The notes: a model not told the origin generated them from the sequence alone. A DNA stretch of 44,872 nt from Gemmatimonadota bacterium (GCA_003223455.1 QHVE01000059.1:1-44872); one strand, 5' to 3'; counted from the stretch's first letter, positions 11,047-19,845 are shown. Numbers and translations: made by a program.

Positions 11047-13662
11047 ATGCCTGATGTCGCCAAGCTGAAGAAAAAGGCAGCCGAGCTCGAGCTGAAAAAG
11101 CAGTTCGACAAGGCCCTGGCGGTCTACGTAGAGATTCTCGACAGCTACGATGGCACGGACGAGGAGGTCGACGTCGCGCTGTACAATCGCGTCGGCGACA
11201 TCTACCTCAAGCAGGGCAACACCGCCGACGCCGTCGACTACTACGAGCAGGCCGTCGACCGGTATGCCGAGGGCGGGTTCTTCAACAACGCCATCGCACT
11301 CTGCAACAAGATTCTGCGCAACTCGCCCGGCCGAGCGTCGATCTACTACAAGCTCGGCAAGATCAGCGCGCAGAAGGGCTTCATCGGCGACGCCAAGGTC
11401 AACTTCCTCGAGTACGCCGATCGGATGCAGAAGGCGGGGAAGATCGACGAGGCGTTTCGCGCCCTCAAGGAGTTTGCCGACCTCTGTCCTGACCAGGACG
11501 ACATCCGGCTGCTGCTCGCCGAGCAGCTCTCCAAGCAGGAACGCGGTCCCGAGGCGATCGAGCAGCTCCAGATGCTCTACGAGCGCTACTCGGCGCAGGG
11601 GCGCGAGCTCGAGGCGCGCGCCACCGTCGATCGAATGAAGGCGATCGATCCGCAGGTGGAACCGCGCGCGAGCACCGCGAGCTCGTCGCGCAGCAACGAC
11701 CTGATCTTCCTCGACCTCGACGAGCGGCGGTCGCGCAGCAATGCCATCATCGCGAAGCGCGCGACGGAAGGCCTCGACATCATCCACACGGGGCAGTACC
11801 AGGAGATCCCTCCTGCGGTGGAACCGCCGCCCGTCGAGCCCGAGCTCCTCGACACGCCTGCGCCCAGCCCGGAGATCCTCGAGACGCCGATGCTCGACGC
11901 CGCGGTCCTCGACGGCCTCACGCGCGCGGGCGAGTACGAGCATGAGGACGCGGGGGCGCTGCCAGGTCCCCTCGACGGTCTCGATACGACCGCGTTCAAT
12001 GCGCGCGACGCTGCATCGCCCCTCGATTCGCCGGGGATGATTCGCGATCTCGAGCCGACGGACATCGGCGCCAGCTTCGCGCCGCCCGAGCCCGTCGCTC
12101 CGCTCGACACCCCGGTGTCCACGCAAGCGGAGCCCGCACCAGCGGCGGACGAGGAGTTGCTCGACTTCTCGATGCCCGAACCGAGGGCGTCTCGGCCTCG
12201 CCCGTCGCTGAGCGACCTTCCGCTCGTCGATGAGGATGCCGGCGAGGAGGAACCTCGCCAGGCGACGCCCGCCGCGGCGGAGCCGGACGAGGAGGATGAG
12301 CCATCGATCGGCGGTGATCTTCCGCTGATCATGCCCGACACGCCGACGTCCGCGTCGGCCGAATCGCACGCACTCGACGACATCCCGCTGCTCGATCTGT
12401 CGCTGCCGACGCCCGGCGAAGCGATGGCGAGCATCACGGATACGCCTGCATCTGCGGGGCCGACGATCGACTTCCTCGAGCTCGAGGACGCCGCGATGCC
12501 GGTGCGCGGCAACGAGGACGTCGTCGATCCCACGATCGAGCAGCCGGTCGACGAGTCGCAGTTCGTCGCGATGCCGACACCCCCCGCGGCGCCGCGCAAC
12601 GCGACGATCCAGGCCGAACGATCGGTGGAGATGTTGAAGTCGCTCGTCGACGAGCAGCCCAACGATCACTTCAAGCGACGCCAGCTCGGGGAGGCGATGC
12701 TCGAGTCGGGACATCGCGACGACGGGCTGCGCGAGCTCGAAGCGGCGATGGTGGGCTTCGAGCGAGGCGACGAGTTGGACGCCGCAGCGTCGGTCGCGGA
12801 CGAGATCGTGCGCGTCGATCCCGAATCCATCCGTCACCATCAGAAGCGCGTCGAGTACGCGTTTCGTACGAACGAGCGCGGACGGCTCATCGAGGCGTAC
12901 CTCGCGCTCGCCGACGCGCTCTTCCGCGCGGGCCAGATGGAGAAGTCGCGCGCCATCTATCACCGCGTGATCGACCTCGCCCCGGACGACATCCGCGCGC
13001 AGGCAGCGCTGGAGAACTTCGCCGAGTCCGAGCCGACGCCGCCACAGCCGCAGGCGCGTATCACGGCGTCGATCCCGCGCGTGCCGGCGGCGCCGCCGCC
13101 GCGGCCGTCCGAGCCCTCGCCGCTCCCGGATGCGGAGTTCGTGAATCTCGGTGACTGGCTCCGCGACGACGACGCGCCGAAGGACACGCGGATGGTCGTC
13201 GAGGAGAAGGAGCCCACGGGCGATGAGGACGCGGACTTCCAGGACATGCTGCGGAAGTTCAAGCAGGGCGTGTCGGAGAACGTCGAGGAGGAGGATCACC
13301 AGAGCCACTACGATCTCGGCGTCGCCTACAAGGAGATGGGTCTCCTCGACGAGTCGATCGCCGAATTTCAGAAGGCGCTGCGCGCGCCGAGCAATCGCGT
13401 GCCGACCTACGAGGCGCTCGGTCAGTGCTTCATGGAGAAGGGTCAGCACCAGATGGCGTCGACGATCCTCTCGCGCGCATTGCACGAGAAGGGAGTGTCC
13501 GAGGATCAACTCGTCGGCGTGCTGTACCTGCTCGGCCGCTGCGCCGAACAGCGTGGGCAGCTCGAGCAGGCGGTGGAGTACTATCAGCGCGTGTTCGTGA
13601 TCGACATCCAGTTCAGGGACGTCGGCGAGCGGCTCGCGGCCGTCGAGAGCGCCCGCTCGTGA
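11047..13662 (+). CDS. Large TPR protein with acidic disordered middle region
   Basis: An 871-residue protein, apparently cytoplasmic since no signal peptide or membrane segment is seen. The N-terminal third (about residues 1-200) is a run of tetratricopeptide repeats (for example ALYNRVGDIYLKQGNTADAV and IYYKLGKISAQKGFIGDA). Residues about 215-510 are low-complexity, rich in Asp, Glu, Pro and Ser with recurring LLDL/LDTP/PLLD patches. TPRs return at about 515-650 and 750-865 (HYDLGVAYKEMGLLDESIAEFQKALR). TPR proteins are scaffolds; no catalytic motif is visible. Its stop overlaps the GTG of the polyprenyl synthase gene. Another protein of like design is encoded at 17294. No specific function is assigned. 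Confidence 0.9.
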   Translation: MPDVAKLKKKAAELELKKQFDKALAVYVEILDSYDGTDEEVDVALYNRVGDIYLKQGNTADAVDYYEQAVDRYAEGGFFNNAIALCNKILRNSPGRASIYYKLGKISAQKGFIGDAKVNFLEYADRMQKAGKIDEAFRALKEFADLCPDQDDIRLLLAEQLSKQERGPEAIEQLQMLYERYSAQGRELEARATVDRMKAIDPQVEPRASTASSSRSNDLIFLDLDERRSRSNAIIAKRATEGLDIIHTGQYQEIPPAVEPPPVEPELLDTPAPSPEILETPMLDAAVLDGLTRAGEYEHEDAGALPGPLDGLDTTAFNARDAASPLDSPGMIRDLEPTDIGASFAPPEPVAPLDTPVSTQAEPAPAADEELLDFSMPEPRASRPRPSLSDLPLVDEDAGEEEPRQATPAAAEPDEEDEPSIGGDLPLIMPDTPTSASAESHALDDIPLLDLSLPTPGEAMASITDTPASAGPTIDFLELEDAAMPVRGNEDVVDPTIEQPVDESQFVAMPTPPAAPRNATIQAERSVEMLKSLVDEQPNDHFKRRQLGEAMLESGHRDDGLRELEAAMVGFERGDELDAAASVADEIVRVDPESIRHHQKRVEYAFRTNERGRLIEAYLALADALFRAGQMEKSRAIYHRVIDLAPDDIRAQAALENFAESEPTPPQPQARITASIPRVPAAPPPRPSEPSPLPDAEFVNLGDWLRDDDAPKDTRMVVEEKEPTGDEDADFQDMLRKFKQGVSENVEEEDHQSHYDLGVAYKEMGLLDESIAEFQKALRAPSNRVPTYEALGQCFMEKGQHQMASTILSRALHEKGVSEDQLVGVLYLLGRCAEQRGQLEQAVEYYQRVFVIDIQFRDVGERLAAVESARS

Positions 13663-14666
13663 GCGGCGTCGCGACGCGCATCCGCACGCCCACGACGTCG
13701 GCGCTGCACGACATCCAGTCGCCGGTGCGCGAGCGCCTCGAGGACGTCGTCGTCGAGATGCGGCGCATCGTCTCGGCCGATCTGCCGATGATCGAGCAGG
13801 TGAGCGGCCACTTGCTCCAGATGCGCGGCAAGATGTTCCGTCCGACGCTCGCGCTGCTCGCCAGCGAGACGGACGGTACGCCCGATCCGCGCGTCGTCAC
13901 GCTGGCGTCCGTCGTCGAGCTGATGCACCTCGCGTCGCTCGTGCACGACGACTCGGTCGATCACTCCGCGCTGCGACGCGGTCTGCCTACGGTCAACTCG
14001 CTCTTCAGCCACCAGGTGAGCGTGATCATGGGCGACTTCCTCTACTCGCGCGCGCTCGAAGCGCTCGTCGCCCTCGCCGATCTCGATCTGCTGCGCGTGC
14101 TCACCGGCGTCTCCAGTCAGCTCACGATCGGCGAGATGCGGCAGCTGGCCGCCGTGGAGCACCTCGCGTTCACCGAGGTCGAGTACGAGTCACTGATCGA
14201 AGCGAAGACGGCGTCGCTGTTGAGTGCCGCCTGCGAGACGGGCGCGATGTGCGGCGCGATGCGACACCGCACGGCGCTGAAACGGTTCGGGGCTCGCCTG
14301 GGCATGGCGTTCCAGGTTGCCGACGACATTCTCGACTACGTCGAGACGGCGTCCGTGACGGGGAAGCCGACGGGGCTCGACCTGCGAGAGCACAAGGTCA
14401 CGCTCCCGCTCATCGCCGCGGTTCCGAAGCTGAGTCCGGCGGCGCGAAGCAGAGTGGACGCGCTCTTCGCGACGGAAGAACCGAGCGACGAGCAGATTCA
14501 CGAAGTCATTGGCCTCGTGACCGAAGCCGGCGGAATCGACGCCGCCCGGCGACGCGGCGAGCAGTATGCACTCGAAGCCGACGCGGCGCTGCGTGGGCTC
14601 CCTGACACGCCGGCGCGCGCTGCGCTCGCCGACGCCATCCTCTACGTCATGGACCGGCGCTCGTAA
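13659..14666 (+). CDS. Trans-polyprenyl diphosphate synthase (IspB/HepT type)
   Basis: This 335-residue enzyme elongates farnesyl or geranylgeranyl diphosphate with isopentenyl diphosphate to make the side chain of a respiratory quinone. Both Asp-rich motifs are present: DDSVD (97-101), which binds the allylic substrate through Mg2+, and DDILD (222-226). The usual GKRxRP motif appears as GKMFRP (58-62), an unusual replacement of the first Arg by Met. The DDxxD form and the size suggest a long-chain (C35-C45) product, but length cannot be read with certainty. GTG 13659 overlaps the preceding TPR stop; the stop TAA overlaps the ATG of the next small gene. Partner quinone genes are not in this window. 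Confidence 0.93.
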   Translation: MSGVATRIRTPTTSALHDIQSPVRERLEDVVVEMRRIVSADLPMIEQVSGHLLQMRGKMFRPTLALLASETDGTPDPRVVTLASVVELMHLASLVHDDSVDHSALRRGLPTVNSLFSHQVSVIMGDFLYSRALEALVALADLDLLRVLTGVSSQLTIGEMRQLAAVEHLAFTEVEYESLIEAKTASLLSAACETGAMCGAMRHRTALKRFGARLGMAFQVADDILDYVETASVTGKPTGLDLREHKVTLPLIAAVPKLSPAARSRVDALFATEEPSDEQIHEVIGLVTEAGGIDAARRRGEQYALEADAALRGLPDTPARAALADAILYVMDRRS

Positions 14667-14947
14667 TGGCTCATCGCGGATCTTCGAACCGTCGGCCGGT
14701 GTTTCACGCGGTAACGCTTGCCATCGGCTTCATCGTCGGCGGGGCGATGACGCAAGTGACGCGGCGCTTTCTGCCCGCCGGCCCGGTCAAGGAGTTCTTC
14801 ACGACGGGCGTCACGCCGTCGGTCGGTCCGGTCACACTCGACCTCGTCATCCTCAAGTTTTCGCTCGGTCCGGTCGCGCTCGACGTGTCGCTGTTGAGCC
14901 TTCTCGGCGTTCTCATCGCGTACCTCATCGCCCGATCGCTCTTCTAG
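14666..14947 (+). CDS. Small membrane protein, DUF4321-like
   Basis: A 93-residue protein with two predicted membrane segments (about residues 14-32 and 72-92). Between them is a short region containing PVTLDLVILKFSLGP, which I recognise as resembling the uncharacterised DUF4321 family. Its ATG overlaps the TAA of the polyprenyl synthase gene (TAATG), and tatA follows nine bases after its stop, with AGGAG near the junction. Its placement directly before tatA is suggestive, but no biochemical function is known to me for this family. Confidence 0.75.
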   Translation: MAHRGSSNRRPVFHAVTLAIGFIVGGAMTQVTRRFLPAGPVKEFFTTGVTPSVGPVTLDLVILKFSLGPVALDVSLLSLLGVLIAYLIARSLF

Positions 14948-14956
14948 GAGACTCCC

Positions 14957-15220
14957 ATGTTCGGCAACCTCGGTTTCAGCGAGCTGATGATCATCCTGGT
15001 CATCGTGCTCGTCCTCTTCGGCGCCAAGCGCATACCGGAGATCAGCGCATCCTTCGGCAAGGGCATCCGCGAGTTCAAGAAGAACGTGAACGACGTGGAG
15101 CGGTCGATCACCGAACCCGAGCCGACGCGCTACGACTCGCGGCTGGCCGCAGGCGAGCCGGTGCGTCCCGAGACGCCGGCGAGCGAGGAAGTGCGGCCGG
15201 AGCCGAAGCGGCTCATCTGA
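14957..15220 (+). CDS. tatA: Sec-independent translocase protein TatA/E
   Basis: An 87-residue TatA: one membrane helix (FSELMIILVIVLVLFGAKRIP), the FGAKRIPE hinge, an amphipathic helix (ASFGKGIREFKK) and an acidic C-terminal tail. TatA oligomers form the pore or membrane-weakening patch used by TatC for export of folded proteins. A good ribosome-binding site (AGGAG near 14947-14951) precedes ATG 14957. It is the last gene of this operon and is followed by a strong palindromic terminator-like sequence. The family also includes TatB, but the short length and conserved FGxxRIPE with a Phe-Gly rather than the TatB Gly-Pro favour TatA. Confidence 0.95.
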   Translation: MFGNLGFSELMIILVIVLVLFGAKRIPEISASFGKGIREFKKNVNDVERSITEPEPTRYDSRLAAGEPVRPETPASEEVRPEPKRLI

Positions 15221-15236
15221 TCCGACGGAAGCGAGC

Positions 15237-15268
15237 GAGGCCCGTCCGGTGCGCACCGGACGGGCCTC
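15237..15268. terminator. Perfect 32-base palindrome between convergent tatA and ppiD
   Basis: Sixteen bases (GAGGCCCGTCCGGTGC) are followed at once by their exact reverse complement, centred between 15252 and 15253. The RNA on either strand would fold into a long GC-rich hairpin with a small loop at GTGCGCAC. It lies 17 bases after the tatA stop and 24 bases before the ppiD stop, the right place for a bidirectional terminator. On the plus strand it is followed by TTCTCATTTC, only moderately U-rich. Confidence 0.78.
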
Positions 15269-15292
15269 TTCTCATTTCGCTCGCCGCGTCGG

Positions 15293-17119
15293 TCAGCTGA
15301 CCGACTGCCGGCGCGCCCTGGCTGCGATCTCCTTGCGGCGGTCGTCGATCTTCGCCGACTTGCGGAGGTCCGCGAAGTACGCCTGCAGCCGCTGCTGCTT
15401 GAGCTGCTGCTGGCGCTGCGCACGGAGCTCCTTCTTCTTCGCCTCGAACGCCACCTTGTCCGCCGGCTTCTTCGCATCGACGCGTAGCACGTAGACTCCG
15501 TCCGCCTGGCGAATCGGCACGCTCACCGTGTTGACGGGAAGCGCGAAGGCGGCGCCGAGCGCTTCGCCGACGCTCCCCAGCGAGGAGGAGGCGCCGCTTC
15601 GATTCACCATGCCCGTCTTCTGCACGGTGAGCTTGCGTGTCGCCGCCGCGGCTTCGAGGGAGCTCGCGCGCGCCGCCGTGGCGAAGTCGTTCGCCTGCGG
15701 CACGGCGCGCTCGACCGCGCGGTCGACGGCCAGACGGGCGCGCACATCACCCTTCACCGCCTCGAACGTCTTGCCGCCCGGCGCCACGGACTCGAGTCGC
15801 GCGAGATAGTACCCCGCGTCGGAGTCGAAGAGATCGCTCGTCTCACCGGGCTTCGCGCCGCCGAACGCCCAGGCGCTCACGCTGGGCACGTACTGGCCGT
15901 TGAACATCGCCGGCTCGCCTTCCGTGACCGTGATCTTGAACGGCGTGAGACCGAGCGTCTTCGCGGCCTCGTCGAACTTGGCCGGCTGATCGCCACCCGC
16001 GGCGATCCGGGACAGCTGATCGGCCTCGCGGTCCATCTTCGCCTGCGACGAATCGCTCGGCTGGATGCGAAGCAGGATGTGATGCGCCTGCGTCGTGTCG
16101 CCCGCGCGCGAGTCGAGCCGGATCAGATGGTAGCCGAACTGCGTCAGCACGGGACCGGACAGCTCGCCCGGCTTGAGCGCGTCGAGCGCCTTCTCGAATT
16201 CGGGGACGAAACGGCCTTTCGCACCTTTGCCCAGATCGCCGCCGTTCGCGCCCGAGATGGTGTCGGCCGACTCACGCTTCGCGACGTCCTCGAACTTGGC
16301 GCCGCCGCTGATCTCGGTGCGTAGCTGCTCGAGGTGCGCCCGCACCGCCGCGCTATCCGCCGCCGTGATCGACCGTGGGATCGCGAGCACGCTCACCGTC
16401 GCCTTGCCGGCACGCTCGAATTCGGACTTGTGCGCGTCGTAATACTTCCGCAGATCCGCGTCGGAGATGTTGGAGTCCGCGGCCGTGGGCTGGGGACGGA
16501 AGACGACGAAGCTCACCGACGCGCTGTCGGCCGCGTCCTGATAGGCCCGCCACAAGTCGACGTCCGTCGCAAAGACGCTGGCGGTGACCTGCTCGGCCAG
16601 CTTCTCCTTCGGCACCTCGGTGCGGTAGTACTGCTCGAGGGCGATCAGCAGCCCTCCCTGACGCGCCTGGGCGCTCGCGAGCAGTCGCTGATACTTGGCA
16701 GGATCGAACCGACCTTCGGTCTGAAGCGACGGGTCGCCGGTCACCCACTGCGGCGGCGCAAACCGGGCGTAGTCGCGGAGCTCGGCGTCGCTGACGGTGA
16801 TCCCCCGGCGCCGATACTCCTGCTGCAGCAGGATCTCGTTGACCATCTCGTCGAACGCCTGGTTCTCGATCCGGGTGATCTCGTCCTGTGTGAGCGACCG
16901 TCCGGACTGCTGCTGCTCCTGCTGCGTGAGCTGCTGCGACCGGCGCAGCCAGTCCGTGTACAGGATGTCCGTTCCGTTGACCGTCGCGACCGCGGTGGTT
17001 GGCGTGACGGCACCACGGTTCAGGAGCCCCGACGATTCGGCGAGCAGGAACCCGCCGATGAACGCGACGGCGAGGATCCAGAAGACGAATTTCGCGGAGC
17101 TCCGCATGACTTGGAGCAC
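15293..17119 (-). CDS. ppiD: Membrane-anchored peptidyl-prolyl isomerase, PpiD/SurA type
   Basis: A 608-residue periplasmic folding factor. It begins with a single membrane anchor (VFWILAVAFIGGFLLAES, about residues 12-29), then a SurA_N-like helical chaperone region (about 40-200; VNGTDILYTDW and FDEMVNEILLQQEY are typical), then one parvulin domain (about 240-355) with GGDLG and the closing FGYHLIRLDS. A long C-terminal region resembles the second, degenerate half of PpiD. PpiD helps newly exported proteins fold at the Sec translocon exit. The start is GTG 17119, because AAGGAG lies eight bases upstream; an in-frame ATG sits four codons later. It is transcribed alone, divergently from the TPR gene at 17294. 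Confidence 0.9.
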   Translation of the reverse strand: MLQVMRSSAKFVFWILAVAFIGGFLLAESSGLLNRGAVTPTTAVATVNGTDILYTDWLRRSQQLTQQEQQQSGRSLTQDEITRIENQAFDEMVNEILLQQEYRRRGITVSDAELRDYARFAPPQWVTGDPSLQTEGRFDPAKYQRLLASAQARQGGLLIALEQYYRTEVPKEKLAEQVTASVFATDVDLWRAYQDAADSASVSFVVFRPQPTAADSNISDADLRKYYDAHKSEFERAGKATVSVLAIPRSITAADSAAVRAHLEQLRTEISGGAKFEDVAKRESADTISGANGGDLGKGAKGRFVPEFEKALDALKPGELSGPVLTQFGYHLIRLDSRAGDTTQAHHILLRIQPSDSSQAKMDREADQLSRIAAGGDQPAKFDEAAKTLGLTPFKITVTEGEPAMFNGQYVPSVSAWAFGGAKPGETSDLFDSDAGYYLARLESVAPGGKTFEAVKGDVRARLAVDRAVERAVPQANDFATAARASSLEAAAATRKLTVQKTGMVNRSGASSSLGSVGEALGAAFALPVNTVSVPIRQADGVYVLRVDAKKPADKVAFEAKKKELRAQRQQQLKQQRLQAYFADLRKSAKIDDRRKEIAARARRQSVS

Positions 17120-17170
17120 GGGCAGGACTCCTTCTGCGACTGGGAAAACACGAGGGGAGGGAAGCTGAAA

Positions 17171-17200
17171 AAGCTATCGGGCGACAGAGGCTAAAATCAA
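17171..17200 (-). promoter_or_regulatory. Candidate promoter for ppiD
   Basis: Read on the minus strand, TTGATT (17200-17195) and TAGCTT (17176-17171) are 18 bases apart; shifting the -10 by one base gives ATAGCT with a 17-base spacer. It lies about 50 bases upstream of the ppiD start and back-to-back with the promoter for the plus-strand gene. Confidence 0.38.
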
Positions 17201-17219
17201 GTGACGGTAGCACTTCTGA

Positions 17220-17247
17220 TTGACTTGTCCCCTTCAGTACGTATCTT
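17220..17247 (+). promoter_or_regulatory. Candidate sigma-70 promoter for the TPR-aroQ-acc operon
   Basis: TTGACT (17220-17225) and TATCTT (17242-17247) are separated by 16 bases; an alternative -10, TCTTAT, lies two bases further on with an 18-base spacer. The leader to ATG 17294 would be about 40 bases. This appears to drive a long run of tightly linked genes down to at least 22616 and probably to 27953. Confidence 0.5.
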
Positions 17248-17293
17248 ATTCCGCTTCTCTCACCGCCGCCTGTGCGCCGCCACCGAGGCTTTG

Positions 17294-19405
17294 ATGGCCA
17301 GCTCCGACCGCATCGACGAGCTCAAACGGAAGTTCGACGAGAATCCGCGCCGCTACTTCGCTCCCCTGGCCAATGAGTTTCGAAAGGGTGGAGATCTCGA
17401 CCAGGCGATCCTGATCTGCCAGGAGTTCCTGCCCCAGCAGCCCGGCCACATGAGCGGGCACATCGTCTACGGGCAGGCGCTGTTCGAGAGTGGCCGACTC
17501 GATGATGCGCGTGGAGTGTTCGAGACCGCGCTCTCGCTCGATCCGGAGAACCTGATTGCCCTGCGCCATCTCGGCGACATCGCCAGCCGGCAAGGTGATC
17601 CAACGACCGCGCGACGCTGGTACGAGCGCGTCCTCGAAGCAGATCCGCGGAACGACGAGATTCAGTCGCTGCTCGGAAGCCTCGGCAGCGCGCCAGTGGG
17701 CGAGGAAGTCGCACGCGCGCCCTCCGTCGTGACGCCAGAGATCATCGAGTCGGTCACGGTCACCAGCGAGCCCTCTGAACCGCCGCACCCGTCCGTCCCG
17801 GAACGGTCCGACGAGCCCGAACTGCTCGATCTCGACGTGACACTTCCCGAGACGGCTTGGGCAGTCCCCGCCATGCACTCGCCTTCCGGTGAGCGAGTGA
17901 GCGAGCCGAGCGACCCGGAGCCGGCCGTCATCGGGGATATCGAGCCGATGCCCGAGACGGCGGACCTGATGCCGTCCACGGAAGGTCGGGCCGAGGGCTT
18001 CGAGTCTACGGAGTTCTCCGCGCCGGAGACGCCCGTCGAGCAGACCGAAGGGCTCGAGTCGGCATTCGAGGTGGAGACCGGAGTTCATGTCTCCTATGGC
18101 GCTCCGCTGCCCGGGCTGGACCGACCCGACGTCACACCCGACGAGGCACCCGCGGTCGCCTCAACCAGTGGGTTCCCGGAGCTCGACGAGCCCATGCCTG
18201 AGGATCGGGGCGACGTATTGCCACCCCACGGGGACCCGATCGTTCACGGCTCGGCAGCGCCGACGATCACGAACCACGACGCTGCACTGTCCGAGTTCGA
18301 CCTGGAGGCGACCGACGAGCCTCCGCGCGAAGCCGCACCCGCAGCCGATGGTGCGCTGGCGTCAACGACGTCGCCGGTCGCCGCATCGGACGCCAGCGCA
18401 CCACCGATTCCCACCGAGCTGCCGCCCGAGGTGATCGCTGCCGAGGCCGAGCTGATCGACGCAGGGGAGACGCCCGCTCCGCAAGACGCCGCCGACGAAG
18501 AGGCGATCGACACCGAGAGCGTCGGCAGTGAGCTGTCGTTCCTCGACGTCGATGAAGCGTCGCCATCGCCACCCGAGGAATCTGCACCGGCCACCACGCC
18601 CTCCGAACCGCCCGCGTCGGCGGCGCCGGCGGAAGCATGGCCGGCCGAACCACTTCCGGAGCACAAGCCATTCGTCACCGAGACGATGGCCGAACTGTAC
18701 CTGAAGCAGGGGTTCCGCCAGGAGGCGCTCTCCGTCTACGAGCAGCTTCTCGGCTCCAATCCGGGCGACGAGAAGTTGTCGACCCGGATCGCCGCCTTGC
18801 GCGCCGAGCTCGCCGCGCCTCCGACGGCTCCCGGACTGCCGGCGCGCGACTTCTTCGCGCGAATCGCGTCCCGTCGACCCGGCGAGCGCGCCGCCGCCGC
18901 GGCGCCGCCGTCCGACGACGACTTCGGACCGTCCTCGTCGGACAGCGTTCCGGCGCCCGCATCGGCACCTGCCGAACCGCCGACGATCGCGGGCGGCTCG
19001 CCGGCGTCCGCGCCCGTCGACGAGGCGCCACAGCGCAGCGGAGGTTCGATCGACGCGCTGTTCGGGCATCGTCCGATCGACAGCACCGAGGACTCGGCGG
19101 CGTCGGCTCTCGCCCAGGCATTCGGCTCGGAGAGTGAGACGTCGCCGCTCGCCGGGAATCCGACGCGCCCGGCCTCCGGCGAGCTGTCACTGGACAGCGT
19201 GTTTCGCGAAGGCGGTGCGCGCGGTCCGCGCTCGTCGCAGGGTTTTTCCTTCGACCAGTTCTTCTCCCAGAACGTCGAAGGTGATCGCACTGCCGGCGGT
19301 AGCCGAGACTCGCAGGAGGATTCTGCGCCCGGCGAGCCGGCCGATCGCAGCGAAGACGACATCGAGCAGTTCAACTCCTGGTTGCAGGGGTTGAAGCAGC
19401 GGTGA
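17294..19405 (+). CDS. TPR protein with long acidic linker and C-terminal WLxGL motif
   Basis: A 703-residue, apparently cytoplasmic protein. TPRs occupy about residues 1-135 (QAILICQEFLPQQPGHMSGH, ALFESGRLDDARGVFETAL, RRWYERVLEADPRN). A very acidic Pro/Ala/Glu-rich linker runs from about 140 to 450. One more TPR-like pair follows at about 460-510 (TMAELYLKQGFRQEALSVYEQLL). A second low-complexity stretch ends in FNSWLQGLKQR. The same plan (TPR, acidic linker, TPR) is seen in the protein at 11047, but the two do not look like recent duplicates. An upstream in-frame start at 17201 would place the N-terminus within the promoter, so ATG 17294 is preferred. Its stop overlaps the aroQ start. A scaffold role is likely; no specific function is assigned. 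Confidence 0.88.
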   Translation: MASSDRIDELKRKFDENPRRYFAPLANEFRKGGDLDQAILICQEFLPQQPGHMSGHIVYGQALFESGRLDDARGVFETALSLDPENLIALRHLGDIASRQGDPTTARRWYERVLEADPRNDEIQSLLGSLGSAPVGEEVARAPSVVTPEIIESVTVTSEPSEPPHPSVPERSDEPELLDLDVTLPETAWAVPAMHSPSGERVSEPSDPEPAVIGDIEPMPETADLMPSTEGRAEGFESTEFSAPETPVEQTEGLESAFEVETGVHVSYGAPLPGLDRPDVTPDEAPAVASTSGFPELDEPMPEDRGDVLPPHGDPIVHGSAAPTITNHDAALSEFDLEATDEPPREAAPAADGALASTTSPVAASDASAPPIPTELPPEVIAAEAELIDAGETPAPQDAADEEAIDTESVGSELSFLDVDEASPSPPEESAPATTPSEPPASAAPAEAWPAEPLPEHKPFVTETMAELYLKQGFRQEALSVYEQLLGSNPGDEKLSTRIAALRAELAAPPTAPGLPARDFFARIASRRPGERAAAAAPPSDDDFGPSSSDSVPAPASAPAEPPTIAGGSPASAPVDEAPQRSGGSIDALFGHRPIDSTEDSAASALAQAFGSESETSPLAGNPTRPASGELSLDSVFREGGARGPRSSQGFSFDQFFSQNVEGDRTAGGSRDSQEDSAPGEPADRSEDDIEQFNSWLQGLKQR

Positions 19406-19845
19406 AGATCGCCGTTCTCAACGGGCCAAACCTCAACCTGCTCGGCGTTCGTGAGCCGGAACGCTACGGACGCGCCACCCTCGCCGACGTCGAGCGCCGA
19501 CTCGGCGAGGTCGCGACGGAGCTCGGCGTCGATCTCGAGTGCTCGCAGCACAACGGCGAGGGTCAGTTGATCGACGCCGTGCACGCCATGCGCGGAAGAA
19601 TCCACGGGGCGATCGTCAACGCGGGGGCGTACTCCCACAGCAGTCTCGCCCTCCGCGACGCGCTCGTCGGCGTCTCGGTACCGTTCGTCGAGGTGCACGT
19701 CACGAACGTCTACGCCCGCGAGCCGGAGCGTCGACACTCCATGCTCGCTCCGGCGGCCGTAGGTGGGGTCGTCGGGCTGGGAGTGTACGGGTACGAGCTC
19801 GCACTGCGTGGTCTCGTTGCGACGCTGAACGCGCCACGCACGTGA
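19402..19845 (+). CDS. aroQ: Type II 3-dehydroquinate dehydratase AroQ
   Basis: AroQ dehydrates 3-dehydroquinate to 3-dehydroshikimate in the shikimate pathway. The 147-residue length and flavodoxin-like fold are those of the dodecameric type II enzymes. Visible signatures are NGPNLNLLG (residues 7-15), the catalytic Tyr22 in REPERYG, SQHNGEG, NAGAYSHSS and the catalytic His99 in EVHVTN. GTG 19402 overlaps the TPR stop, and its TGA overlaps the GTG of pepP. The order aroQ-pepP-(efp)-accB-accC is common in many bacteria; here efp is missing from it. Confidence 0.96.
   Translation: MKIAVLNGPNLNLLGVREPERYGRATLADVERRLGEVATELGVDLECSQHNGEGQLIDAVHAMRGRIHGAIVNAGAYSHSSLALRDALVGVSVPFVEVHVTNVYAREPERRHSMLAPAAVGGVVGLGVYGYELALRGLVATLNAPRT

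Noticed and set aside
10957-13509. 850-codon open frame on the minus strand opposite the TPR gene
   Set aside because: It mirrors the plus-strand TPR gene exactly, is rich in Arg/Glu/Leu/His as expected of antisense high-GC frames, and has no domain or separate promoter.
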